Source: JAQVEB01 sp028698105
GTDB lineage: Bacteria; Bacteroidota; Bacteroidia; Bacteroidales; Dysgonomonadaceae
Assembly (NCBI GenBank): GCA_964293155.1
Contig: CAXYYA010000040.1
Coordinates: 1 to 29,626, forward strand
Direction of reading: 5' to 3'
Length of the DNA stretch: 29,626 nt
Shown here: positions 1 to 7,769 of the stretch, piece after piece
How positions within the stretch are numbered: position 1 is the first letter of the stretch
Layout: the number at the start of each line of letters is the position of its first letter
Translations under genes and position numbers: made by a program
Notes under the pieces: model-generated
Told to the model about the DNA's origin: nothing
Databases searched by the model: none
What the model saw: the letters and a program-made list of their open reading frames with translations, nothing else

Positions 1-792
1 GACCCGAAATCCATCGGAGTGGGGCAGTATCAGCACGATGTTGATCAATCGAAACTGAAAAAATCGCTCGACCAAACCGTGGAAAGTTGCGTGAACCTGG
101 TGGGCGTCAATCTCAACACCGCAAGCAAACATTTGTTGATGTACGTGTCCGGGCTTGGAGAGTCGCTGGCGCAGAATATCGTAAATTACCGTGCCGAAAA
201 CGGCGCGTTTCGTTCGCGAAAAGAATTGAAAAAAGTTCCCCGTTTGGGCGACAAAGCTTTTGAGCAATGTGCGGGATTTCTTCGCATTGCCGATGCCGAA
301 AATCCGTTGGACAATTCCGCCGTACATCCCGAGAGCTATTCGATTGTGGAACGAATGGCGAAAGAATTAAAATACTCCGTGAGCGAATTGATTGGCAATA
401 AATCGGTTATTGAGAGTATCGACATCAACCGCTACAAAACCGAAAAAGTTGGAACCGAAACGCTGACCGATATTCTGCAAGAACTCGAAAAACCCGGGCG
501 TGACCCGCGCACGAAAGTGCAGGTGCTGGAATTCGACCCGAACATCCGCACCATTGCCGATGTGAAAGAAGGCATGACGCTGAACGGAATTGTTACCAAC
601 GTTACCAATTTCGGTTGTTTCGTGGATTTCGGTATCAAAGAGAACGGTCTGGTGCATATTTCGGAACTTGCCGACCGCTTTGTTTCCAATCCTACCGATG
701 TGGTTTCGTTGCATCAGCACGTAAAGGTACGGGTATTATCGGTAGATATGGAACGGAAAAGAATTCAGTTGAGCATGAAGAATCCCGTCTGA
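1..792 (+). CDS. tex: Tex family RNA-binding transcriptional accessory protein (3' part; 5' end outside window)
   Basis: The reading frame is open from base 1 (DPKSIGVGQYQHDVDQ...), so this is the C-terminal ~263 residues of a protein of usually 700 or more. After the end of the YqgF-like region (GVGQYQHDVDQ) comes a helix-hairpin-helix segment (NLNTASKHLLMYVSGLGESLAQNIVNYR, then RSRKELKKVPRLGDKAFEQCAGFLRI). The C-terminus is an S1 RNA-binding domain (GMTLNGIVTNVTNFGCFVDFG, GLVHISELADRFV, VKVRVLSVDMERKRIQLSMK). Tex is a cytoplasmic nucleic-acid-binding protein linked to transcription; its exact role in this phylum is not settled. The stop codon lies inside the following terminator hairpin. 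The GTG at 19 is internal and is not the start. Confidence 0.95.
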   Translation, partial: DPKSIGVGQYQHDVDQSKLKKSLDQTVESCVNLVGVNLNTASKHLLMYVSGLGESLAQNIVNYRAENGAFRSRKELKKVPRLGDKAFEQCAGFLRIADAENPLDNSAVHPESYSIVERMAKELKYSVSELIGNKSVIESIDINRYKTEKVGTETLTDILQELEKPGRDPRTKVQVLEFDPNIRTIADVKEGMTLNGIVTNVTNFGCFVDFGIKENGLVHISELADRFVSNPTDVVSLHQHVKVRVLSVDMERKRIQLSMKNPV

Positions 793-812
793 CCGATTGC
801 CGGTCAGACGGG
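784..812 (+). terminator. tex terminator hairpin
   Basis: A perfect 11-bp stem, CCCGTCTGACC (784-794) against GGTCAGACGGG (802-812), closes a 7-nt loop. Only a weak T stretch follows (TTAATAT), so termination may be factor-assisted. The tex stop codon TGA (790-792) is part of the 5' arm. Confidence 0.7.
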
Positions 813-868
813 TTAATATGCCGATCTCTGTGAGTTTTTATAAAATGAGTTATTCTTGAAAAATATAT

Positions 869-876
869 TTACGAAA
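869..876. repeat. IS target-site duplication, left copy (TTACGAAA)
   Basis: TTACGAAA directly abuts the left IS end and is identical to the copy at 1879-1886. An 8-bp duplication is typical of the IS1595 family. Confidence 0.85.
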
Positions 877-893
877 TATGAATATCCGCAATA

Positions 894-1820
894 TCACCCA
901 AATGAATTTTTATACGAAACAGCTGCTATCATAAGCCTGTCAAATAGATTTTCGCCAAAATATCTTCTGTTGAATTTGTAACAAAATTCGTTAAGGTAGC
1001 TTTGCAAGTATTCAGGTTTTATATCGTGATAAATATCCAGCAGCATGCGTTTTGCATTGCTAATTGCTATATGTACCCAAGGTAATACCTTGCCAATATC
1101 TTGTTTAGGTATCACTTGTGGACGGTGTTCTTTGACAATATCCTTAAGTTTGACGTAAGAAGTCGAATCGTCAGAATCAATGACAGCATCCTCTGATACT
1201 GTATTTTCTACTACTGGAGTAATTGTACCTGATTTCAAATTATCAATTACTTTCATTTTTAGATATCCGACTTTTCGTGGCTTTCCTGTTTTCGTAGTTT
1301 CTCCTTCAACGGGAATACTCTCAGCCATAACTAAGACTTTGCTTTTTTTCTGACTGCCACGTTCTGGTTTCAATGGATTGGTTTTCTCTTCATCATCAAT
1401 CTCTGTGGAGAAAAATCCTTCATCCAACTCAATTACGCCGGATAGCGTGTATAAATCATCCCGTTCGCCCATTATAGTGCGAATTTTATGATTTAGTGTC
1501 CAGATTGGCTCGTAGCGTTTGTGTCCTAATTGACGTTGGAGCTCTTTCGATGAAAATGCTTTTTTCGTGCTTGTAGCAAGATGAATAGCTATAAACCAAT
1601 AACGAAATGGAAGTTTAGAACCGTGCATCACGGTGTTTGCTCGCAGGCTTTGCCGTTTGCCGCATTGTTTGCATTGATAGCTTTCCTTATCTTTCTTCCA
1701 ATAATGCTCTGTGTGCCCACAATGAGGACACACAACGCCTTGTTTATCGCGATATTCCTTAAACTTGAGACGGCAGCTGACTTCGTCTGGATATTGTTCT
1801 ACAAAATTTAATAAATTCAT
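894..1820 (-). CDS. IS1595-family (ISXO2-like) transposase
   Basis: This 308-residue protein catalyses transposition of the surrounding element. The N-terminus has a zinc ribbon with CPHC at residues 31-34 and C50/C53 (CKQC). It is followed by the ISXO2-like segment with the first catalytic aspartate in ELDEGFF (D133), a second acidic cluster IDSDDSTSY (~214-222), and WVHIAISNAKRML (~248-260), which matches the SNAKR signature near the third catalytic position. The C-terminal LQSYLNEFCYKFNRRY is typical of the family. The ATG is at 1820, 19 bp inside a TATCTTTG box. The length is normal, with no frameshift. It is the only gene of the element and runs opposite to tex and the carbonic anhydrase gene. 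Confidence 0.93.
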   Translation of the reverse strand: MNLLNFVEQYPDEVSCRLKFKEYRDKQGVVCPHCGHTEHYWKKDKESYQCKQCGKRQSLRANTVMHGSKLPFRYWFIAIHLATSTKKAFSSKELQRQLGHKRYEPIWTLNHKIRTIMGERDDLYTLSGVIELDEGFFSTEIDDEEKTNPLKPERGSQKKSKVLVMAESIPVEGETTKTGKPRKVGYLKMKVIDNLKSGTITPVVENTVSEDAVIDSDDSTSYVKLKDIVKEHRPQVIPKQDIGKVLPWVHIAISNAKRMLLDIYHDIKPEYLQSYLNEFCYKFNRRYFGENLFDRLMIAAVSYKNSFG

Positions 1821-1839
1821 AACCCAAAGTATTTATATA

Positions 1840-1847
1840 CAAAGATA
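1840..1847 (-). promoter_or_regulatory. Promoter -7 box of the transposase gene
   Basis: The minus strand reads TATCTTTG, a perfect TAnnTTTG Bacteroidota -7 box, 19 bp upstream of the transposase ATG. No clear -33 element is seen at the expected distance. Confidence 0.4.
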
Positions 1848-1878
1848 ATCATTTTGGGCAAAATAACGGATACTCATA

Positions 1879-1886
1879 TTACGAAA
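1879..1886. repeat. IS target-site duplication, right copy (TTACGAAA)
   Basis: The right copy of the 8-bp duplication starts directly after the IS end at 1878. It lies 9 bp before the carbonic anhydrase start codon at 1896. Confidence 0.85.
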
Positions 1887-1895
1887 CAATCAACA

Positions 1896-2567
1896 ATGAA
1901 AAAAACACCCGAAGATAATTCCTCAACCCCCATTGATTACAACCGGTTGTTCGAAGGAATTCGCGATTTTAAAGCGAATGAATTCATCCCTCGTCAGCAG
2001 TTTTTTGAAGAACTGGGACAACAGCAAAAGCCGCATACATTGTTTATCGGATGTTCCGATTCGCGCGTAGTACCTCATCTTATCACGCAAACCTTTCCCG
2101 GTGAGTTGTTCGTGGTAAGGAACATTGCGAATCTGGTTCCTTTTTATAAGAAACATGCCGACACGTATTTGGCCACGACGTCCGTAATAGAATACGCTGT
2201 TAATCAGATGAATGTGAGTAATATTGTCGTTTGCGGACATTCCAACTGCGGTGGTTGCGCCGCCTTGTATCAAGATAAGGAGATTAAGCATCTTCCGCAT
2301 ACAAAAAAATGGCTCGAACTGGCATCTCCGGTAAAAGCGCTCGTGGAAGAAAAAATCGCTAAAAATAAAATCAACCTTGAGGAACGTAGCGCTCTTACCG
2401 AAAAATTGAATGTGGTGGAGCAAGTGAATCACCTGATGAAATACCCTTATATCCGGAAACGGGTAAAAGAGGGCACGTTAACGATTATGGGATGGTACTA
2501 CCACATTGACAAAGGCGAAATTTACAATTACGATAAGAAGCTGAAGCGGTTTATCAGGGTGGACTAA
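1896..2567 (+). CDS. Beta-class carbonic anhydrase
   Basis: This 223-residue cytoplasmic enzyme should interconvert CO2 and bicarbonate. The zinc-site motifs of the beta class are present: CSDSR (C53, D55, R57) and GHSNCGGC (H115, C118). They are joined by FPGELFVVRNIANLV, and the protein ends in GWYYHIDKGEIYNYD. The ATG at 1896 is preferred over an in-frame TTG at 1854, which lies inside the IS right end. The IS target duplication ends 9 bp before this start, so the leader was interrupted and the native promoter probably lies left of the IS near 864. No good TAnnTTTG box was seen on this strand in the IS right end. The 3' end overlaps the convergent epimerase gene by 14 bp. Confidence 0.95.
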   Translation: MKKTPEDNSSTPIDYNRLFEGIRDFKANEFIPRQQFFEELGQQQKPHTLFIGCSDSRVVPHLITQTFPGELFVVRNIANLVPFYKKHADTYLATTSVIEYAVNQMNVSNIVVCGHSNCGGCAALYQDKEIKHLPHTKKWLELASPVKALVEEKIAKNKINLEERSALTEKLNVVEQVNHLMKYPYIRKRVKEGTLTIMGWYYHIDKGEIYNYDKKLKRFIRVD

Positions 2568-3489
2568 GCCGGCCTTCTTTTTTAAGCAAAGCTTCGACAG
2601 CTTCTCTAACCGTTTCTTTCCAGTGGTATTGCCTTACGTCTCCAATCCTGTCCCAGAGCCGTTCATCGGGAAAGTGTGAACCGAAACATGAGTATGTAAA
2701 AAGCATTTGAGTGCCCTCATCGTTTAAATGCGACAAAACTTTTAGAAACGCTTTTTTTCGCGCAGGGACTTCTATCCCCATACGGAAAGCAAATTCTGAA
2801 ACCAACTCACGCCAGGCTACATGGTAATCGCAACAATTATACGTATTGTTTTCAGGCCCCATCCGAAATAGGCTTTCAATAATAAACCCCAGGTTTTTTA
2901 CCGACATAAGTGAAACGGTCTTGTTTCCCTTTCCACAAAAAAAGAATTCTCCCGATTGTAATTTATGAAAGATATTTGGCGAGGTAAAAGTATCTCCTGC
3001 GCCGATTACGGCGGGCAGTCTAAGCATGGTGTACGCTTTGTTCTCTTGGCGAACGGCTTCCTCTGCAGCAGCTTTGGAACGCATGTAGGAGTTACCGACG
3101 TACTGCCACAATTTCCAAGCGTAATTTTCTGTCCTTTGCTGTCCGAGTGTGAGAAATCCGTAAACTGAAACGGAACTGATATGGATAAAATGCGCACATC
3201 CGGTTTGTGTAGCCCAACGAGCCATATTACGTGCACCTTTTGTGTTTACAGCTTTCATCGCAGCAAAACCTGCCGAATAATCAACGATCCCGGCGGTATG
3301 GATGATCATATCATACGGTCCGGTTGGAAGCGTAGCAATTGAGGACGGTTTGGAGATATTGCAAAAATATTCATTCTCTTCAGGCTCCCTCTCAAAAACA
3401 GTGCCGATCACAGCATAACCTTTTAGTTTAAAATATGTTGCAAGTGTCGAACCAATATAACCATCGGCTCCGGTGATGAGAATCTTCAT
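2554..3489 (-). CDS. NAD(P)-dependent epimerase/dehydratase (extended SDR) family protein
   Basis: This 311-residue protein has an N-terminal Rossmann fold with TGADGYIG (residues 6-13), a HTAG segment near 64-67, the SSVSVYG strand (~105-111), and the catalytic pair YMRSK (Y135, K139). It belongs to the extended short-chain dehydrogenase/epimerase group acting on nucleotide sugars or related substrates; the substrate cannot be told. The ATG at 3489 forms an ATGA overlap with the rnhB stop, suggesting translational coupling, and is preferred over the upstream TTG at 3495. It is the last gene of the dnaA-side minus-strand cluster and overlaps the 3' end of the carbonic anhydrase gene with no terminator between them. 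Confidence 0.85.
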   Translation of the reverse strand: MKILITGADGYIGSTLATYFKLKGYAVIGTVFEREPEENEYFCNISKPSSIATLPTGPYDMIIHTAGIVDYSAGFAAMKAVNTKGARNMARWATQTGCAHFIHISSVSVYGFLTLGQQRTENYAWKLWQYVGNSYMRSKAAAEEAVRQENKAYTMLRLPAVIGAGDTFTSPNIFHKLQSGEFFFCGKGNKTVSLMSVKNLGFIIESLFRMGPENNTYNCCDYHVAWRELVSEFAFRMGIEVPARKKAFLKVLSHLNDEGTQMLFTYSCFGSHFPDERLWDRIGDVRQYHWKETVREAVEALLKKEGRLSPP

Positions 3490-4136
3490 TGGCAATTATT
3501 TTTTTGTGGATTATTATCGAAATTAATTTCCAACTGTCTTTCAAAAAGATTAAAACTTTTCCGGTGATGCACTGTTATCCCATACGTTTTTATCGCTTCG
3601 CGATGTGTTTTAGTAGGATAACCTTTATTTCGTGCCCAATCGTAAACTGGAAATTGTGTATGCAGATTTTGCATATATTCATCCCGATACGTTTTTGCCA
3701 ACACCGATGCTGCCGCAATGGACATATATTTACCGTCGCCCTTGACCACAAGCGTATGCGGAATATCTTCAAACGGGCGAAACCGGTTGCCGTCCACCAA
3801 AATATGTTCCGGTTTTACGGTTAGCTTCGCTAATGCTTTGTGCATGGCTTTCACCGATGCCCACAGGATATTTATTTCGTCTATCTCTTCCGGCGAACAA
3901 ATTTCCACGGTATAGCACAAAGCATGTTGTTCGATGATGGGCCGAAGCCGGTTTCTGTCTTTCTCCGAAAGTTGCTTGGAATCATTTAGTTCTTCGCAAC
4001 GAAAATCGGGAGGAAGAATAACAGTTGCGGCAAAAACAGGCCCGGCAAGACAACCGCGCCCCGCTTCATCGCAGCCGGCTTCCAGGCAGTTTTCCTGCAT
4101 ACATAAGGCTAAATGCGGGATTTTTTTCATAGACAT
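3486..4136 (-). CDS. rnhB: Ribonuclease HII
   Basis: This protein removes ribonucleotides and RNA primers from RNA-DNA hybrids during replication and repair. The 216-residue sequence carries the family signature CDEAGRGCLAGPVF (D23, E24), the third carboxylate in ILVDGNRF (D115), and KGDGKYMSIAAASVLAKTYRDEYM with the fourth (D152). The start is ATG 4136 or the ATG two codons in at 4130; the second gives an ATGA overlap with the preceding stop. The gene overlaps its upstream neighbour by 10 bp and its downstream neighbour by 4 bp, so it is embedded in one transcription unit. Confidence 0.95.
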   Translation of the reverse strand: MSMKKIPHLALCMQENCLEAGCDEAGRGCLAGPVFAATVILPPDFRCEELNDSKQLSEKDRNRLRPIIEQHALCYTVEICSPEEIDEINILWASVKAMHKALAKLTVKPEHILVDGNRFRPFEDIPHTLVVKGDGKYMSIAAASVLAKTYRDEYMQNLHTQFPVYDWARNKGYPTKTHREAIKTYGITVHHRKSFNLFERQLEINFDNNPQKNNCQ

Positions 4137-5407
4137 AGGTCTAATGTATTGTCGGCCGGCGGAAAATCGAGTTGAAAATTCTTCAAGTCAATATCGGGAT
4201 CATCCATTAACGCTCCGAAATTTTCGATACGCTGCCGTAAATCATCATCCAACACCTCGTCGCCTTGCACATGCAGTAAATTCATTTTCACGATCATCTG
4301 CACCAACGCGCTCCGCGCATCTTCCGGAAGTGGTAATCCCAAGCTACTCAACCTATTTCCGGCAACGGCATTAATCTGTTTTTCCAGTTTTTGCCTGTAC
4401 TCGTCTGCAAAAAAGGGCTTCCCGGGAATGGATTGAACGAATGCCGTAGAAATATGCAGATTCCCTTTTTTCAAAACCATTTCGCGATACGGGAACGGAA
4501 ATTGCGCAAGGCTTCCGGTCTCCACATCGGTTATCGTGTTACCGGCGGAGGAAGTAAACGCCGATGCATCGTTGGCATGAAAATGCCCCGTGAAAACCAC
4601 TTTCAATCCGGCATCGGCAAGAATAGCGGCGTTTTTTTGCCAGTCGTTGATCAGGTAACTTGCGAAAAACGTGCTTTGATACGGCATGTGTTCCACCAGC
4701 CCGTGATGCATCATGCCCATCACCTTTATGTTACTTTTTTTCGCTTCGCGAAGAATCTCCAGCGTCCAGGAAAGGGTTTGAGGCAGGATGCGCCCACTTG
4801 AGATGGTCGAAGTTTTGTATTCGGCGTAGCGATTGGTATCGAAACACAACAGCCACAGAGAATCGTTAATTGCAGCGAGATAACTCAGTGAAGCCGAATC
4901 GCGACGCAGCGCGTTTCCGTAACCGAAATCGGCATAAATCTCTGCGAATTCCCCCGGAGAAACGTTAGCAATCGGCTCCGTTTTATCGCCATCGTATTTT
5001 TTTGCCGTCGGCACATTCACGTCGTGGTTACCGGGAATTACAAAGATGCGCGTGCCGCGCTTTGCCAACGGCAGAAGCTTCGCTTTGAAATCGAGGTGGC
5101 TTTGCCGGGCGCCGTCTTTCGTTAAATCGCCGGGAATGAGCAGAATATCGGGAGCGAATTGTTGGATATTGGCTAAAACTTCATCGAGAATGGCGTGCAT
5201 ATCATTCGTGTTTCTTCCGGTCGCCGATTCGTAATCGGCGAGCGCTTTGCCTTTTCCGGCCAATGAAGGCGACAAGTAATGCACATCGCTAAACACGGCG
5301 ACCGTTGTGGAATCCTGCGCGTAGCCGCTATACGAAAGCAGCAACAAAGATAAAACAGTGATTCGCATTCGTTTACTCATCGTATTTCTTCGGGTTTTCG
5401 TGTTCAT
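4127..5407 (-). CDS. Exported calcineurin-like metallophosphoesterase
   Basis: The 426 residues begin with a basic stretch and a signal peptide (MRITVLSLLLLSYSGYAQ), so the mature enzyme is probably periplasmic or outer-membrane facing. All five metallophosphoesterase blocks are present: DVH (D41, H43), GDLTKDG (D94), GNHD (N127, H128), MMHHG (H234) and GHFH (H275, H277). The substrate cannot be told; phosphomono- and diesters are typical of the fold. The ATG at 5407 lies 6 bp after the preceding stop, but a second ATG at 5380 gives a more typical signal peptide. It follows the exported endonuclease gene, so nucleic-acid phosphate scavenging is a reasonable inference. Confidence 0.88.
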   Translation of the reverse strand: MNTKTRRNTMSKRMRITVLSLLLLSYSGYAQDSTTVAVFSDVHYLSPSLAGKGKALADYESATGRNTNDMHAILDEVLANIQQFAPDILLIPGDLTKDGARQSHLDFKAKLLPLAKRGTRIFVIPGNHDVNVPTAKKYDGDKTEPIANVSPGEFAEIYADFGYGNALRRDSASLSYLAAINDSLWLLCFDTNRYAEYKTSTISSGRILPQTLSWTLEILREAKKSNIKVMGMMHHGLVEHMPYQSTFFASYLINDWQKNAAILADAGLKVVFTGHFHANDASAFTSSAGNTITDVETGSLAQFPFPYREMVLKKGNLHISTAFVQSIPGKPFFADEYRQKLEKQINAVAGNRLSSLGLPLPEDARSALVQMIVKMNLLHVQGDEVLDDDLRQRIENFGALMDDPDIDLKNFQLDFPPADNTLDLCL

Positions 5408-5413
5408 TCCTGT

Positions 5414-6286
5414 TTATTTTGAAGAAAAGCCGAACGGCTTGTCTTTTTTACTTCCCCAAACGTACTCAACCAGTTCGGAGTGATCAATGTATGGATTTCG
5501 GTTTCCCTGAATCTTGTAAACGGCTTCGTTGCGTTGCTGTTCTTTCTCACTCACGGGATCCTCGGCATTCCATTTCAGAAAAAGTTGCAACGACCAATCG
5601 CTGAACGCAGGATATGTTGAGCCGCCTATTTGTGGCGAACGCCAATTTGCAACACGGTCTTCATAAGCCGTGGCCATATAGAAATACGTTCGCGCAAAAT
5701 CGCCTTTGTATGCATCAATGGGTTCAAAAACGGTTCTACGGTAATTGCCGAACGTGTTTTGCCCCACCTTGGACCCGTTTGTGGATCGCCACGAAAAAAT
5801 TCCGACTTCGCCAAAAGGTAAATTCCCGCGCATGTTGTTCACAAATCCATCCGTAGGATAGATATGAAAAAGATCGGAATACATGGGCGGATTGTCTTTA
5901 AACCAGCTTTTGGGCACGGAATGCTCGCGATTATAACAATCGCCTTCTTGACGGTAAGTGCCGCATTTTTCGGAATCGAAAATAAAGAGATACGCCGTTT
6001 TTCCTGTGGGATTGTCGGAATACATGTCCCAAACCGTTCCATCGGGACGGCAATCGGTTTTTTTAAACGCATTCCATAACTCGCCGTACGAAACAACGTG
6101 CGGATTTCTGATCAGCCGGAAAAGAGCGGTCTTGAGCTCTGCGCCCGATTTTCCTTCGATGGTTTCATAATAAGGATCAACCTTTTCGGCAACGGGCTGC
6201 TGCGTTTTGGAGGACTGCCCTGAACAGGACGCGAAAGCAAAGACTACCGCAACCAGAAAGAGGCTATGACGAAGAGATTTTTTCAT
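5414..6286 (-). CDS. Endonuclease I family lipoprotein
   Basis: From the ATG at 6286 the product is 290 residues. It starts with a lipoprotein signal (MKKSLRHSLFLVAVVFAFASC, lipid-accepting C21). The mature part carries the endonuclease I (EndA/NucM-like) core CYNREHSVPKSWF (His ~122) and DLFHIYPTDGFVNNMRGNLPFGEV, with NCYRR-type loops and later YMATAYEDRVANW. The family cleaves single- and double-stranded DNA outside the cytoplasm with Mg2+. The frame stays open upstream to 6400, but that extension lacks a signal peptide and overlaps dnaA. The gene lies 82 bp after dnaA and 6 bp before the phosphoesterase. Confidence 0.9.
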   Translation of the reverse strand: MKKSLRHSLFLVAVVFAFASCSGQSSKTQQPVAEKVDPYYETIEGKSGAELKTALFRLIRNPHVVSYGELWNAFKKTDCRPDGTVWDMYSDNPTGKTAYLFIFDSEKCGTYRQEGDCYNREHSVPKSWFKDNPPMYSDLFHIYPTDGFVNNMRGNLPFGEVGIFSWRSTNGSKVGQNTFGNYRRTVFEPIDAYKGDFARTYFYMATAYEDRVANWRSPQIGGSTYPAFSDWSLQLFLKWNAEDPVSEKEQQRNEAVYKIQGNRNPYIDHSELVEYVWGSKKDKPFGFSSK

Positions 6287-6317
6287 TTTTCCCGAATTAC
6301 CGGACAAAAATAACCAT

Positions 6318-6340
6318 TTAATCGCCGTTTTTGCGATTAA
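6318..6340 (-). terminator. Possible weak terminator after dnaA
   Basis: A perfect 8-bp stem, TTAATCGC (6318-6325) against GCGATTAA (6333-6340), closes a 7-nt loop just downstream of dnaA. On the minus strand it is followed at a short distance by a T-rich stretch. It could attenuate read-through from dnaA into the endonuclease gene. Confidence 0.35.
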
Positions 6341-6368
6341 TACATAAAAGAAGATGTAAAAAGGAAAA

Positions 6369-7769
6369 TTATGAGATGAGCAACCGTTCAATTTCCTCAA
6401 TGTCGGAACGGAAACCTTTATCCACTTCGGTAAGGTCTTTCACGGTGTTGCATGCGTGGAGCACGGTTGCATGGTTTCGGCCTCCCACCTGAGAGCCGAT
6501 CTGTGAAAGCGATAATTCGGTGTGTTTTTTGATGAAGAACATTGTCACCTGTCTGGCCTGAACAATCTCGCGCTTGCGCGACGGTGTGTGGATGAGGTCT
6601 TTTTTGATGTTGAAGAAATCGCAAACCGTATCTTGTATCTTTTGCACCGTGATGCGTTTTTTCTCAAATTTGATGGTCTGTTCCAGCACCCGACGCGCGA
6701 GGTTCATGTCAATATCGCGGTTGTTGATGATGGAATGTGCCATCAGCGAAACAACGATACCTTCCAGGTCGCGCACGTTATCGGTTACATTCTCGGCGAT
6801 GAAATCAATCACTTCGTCGGAAATGGACAATCCGTCGGTAAGCACTTTGTGCTTGAGTATCTTTTTGCGTAGCTCTTTATCGGGCCGGTCGAGGCTCGTG
6901 GTCAGTCCCCATCGGAACCGCGTCAGCAACCGTTCTTCCATCCCGATCATCTCCATTGGAGCGCGGTCGGAAGTCATGACCAGTTGTTTGTTGTTCTGAT
7001 GCAGGTGATTGAAAATGTGGAAGAAGGTGTTTTGCGTTTTTTCCAATCCCGATAATTCCTGAATATCGTCAATAAGCAGCACGTCAATTCCCTGATAGAA
7101 ATTGATGAAATCGTTTATTGTATTAAACCGGCGAGCATCGGTGAATTGCACTTTGAACAGGTGAGCCGATATGTAGAGCACTTTCTTCTCGGGATACATA
7201 TCCTGAATTTTGGAACCGATGGCATGGCACAGATGCGTTTTCCCAACGCCGGAGTTGCCGTGCACAAACAGCGGGTTAAAAGCCGTTTTCGCAGGATTGT
7301 TCGCTACGGCTTCGGCTGCCGTACGTGCCAGGCGGTTACTGTCGCCTTCAAAAAAATTGTTGAAAGTATATTTGGAATTGATCTGCGAGTCAAACTCCTG
7401 TGTTTCTACCCGGTCGAAAGGACTCGGGATTTTTGCCGTTATTTTTTTGGCCGCGCTCTTCTCTCCCATCACAGGCTTCGATTCACCGCGCAATTCGACA
7501 GCCGTGTTGCTTTCGGCTTCAACCACTACCCTGTAATTGAGAATAGTGCCATGCCCCACCTCACGGTACAGCGTTTGCTGAATAAGATCAATGTATTTTT
7601 CTTCAAGATATTCATAGAAAAACTGGCTCGGCACTTGTACCGTGAACACATCTTCTTCGTAGTTCAACGGCACAATGGGCGCAAACCAAGTATTGAACGC
7701 TACTTCGGGGATATTATCGCGAATAACGTCCAGACAATTGTTCCACAATATCTTAAAATTTTTCTTCAC
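6369..7769 (-). CDS. dnaA: Chromosomal replication initiator protein DnaA
   Basis: DnaA binds DnaA boxes and opens the chromosomal origin. Domain I is at residues 1-85 (LWNNCLDVIRDNIPEVAFNTWFAPI), followed by a linker to ~130. The AAA+ domain starts at YTFNNFFEGDSNRLA, with Walker A HGNSGVGKTH (~170-179) and Walker B VLLIDDIQ. The C-terminal DNA-binding domain has the signature GGRNHATVLHA. Length is 466 residues. No ATG is available: the frame opens right after a TAA with TTG (7772) and then GTG (7769), and I take the GTG. It heads a minus-strand cluster with the endonuclease, phosphoesterase, rnhB and epimerase genes. Confidence 0.97.
   Translation of the reverse strand: MKKNFKILWNNCLDVIRDNIPEVAFNTWFAPIVPLNYEEDVFTVQVPSQFFYEYLEEKYIDLIQQTLYREVGHGTILNYRVVVEAESNTAVELRGESKPVMGEKSAAKKITAKIPSPFDRVETQEFDSQINSKYTFNNFFEGDSNRLARTAAEAVANNPAKTAFNPLFVHGNSGVGKTHLCHAIGSKIQDMYPEKKVLYISAHLFKVQFTDARRFNTINDFINFYQGIDVLLIDDIQELSGLEKTQNTFFHIFNHLHQNNKQLVMTSDRAPMEMIGMEERLLTRFRWGLTTSLDRPDKELRKKILKHKVLTDGLSISDEVIDFIAENVTDNVRDLEGIVVSLMAHSIINNRDIDMNLARRVLEQTIKFEKKRITVQKIQDTVCDFFNIKKDLIHTPSRKREIVQARQVTMFFIKKHTELSLSQIGSQVGGRNHATVLHACNTVKDLTEVDKGFRSDIEEIERLLIS

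Larger units (their letters stand above)
877..1878 (-). mobile_element. IS1595-family insertion sequence, complete, 1002 bp
   Basis: The left end TATGAATATCCGCAATATC (877 onward) and the reverse complement of the right end TATGAGTATCCGTTATTTT (from 1878 inward) are imperfect inverted repeats, about 20 of 26 positions matching and both reaching a CCCAAA block. Immediately outside both ends is the identical 8-bp direct repeat TTACGAAA, the target-duplication length known for IS1595 elements. One intact transposase gene on the minus strand fills the element, and its stop codon lies within the left inverted repeat. Two intact ends and an open transposase frame suggest a relatively recent, possibly still mobile copy. 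Confidence 0.9.

Noticed and set aside
1854..1895. TTG at 1854 as start of the carbonic anhydrase
   Set aside because: It lies inside the IS right inverted repeat. The extension is IS-derived and an ATG with family-like N-terminal length follows at 1896.
6287..6400. N-terminal extension of the endonuclease gene to 6400
   Set aside because: It would overlap dnaA by 32 bp and hide the lipoprotein signal peptide that begins at the ATG at 6286.
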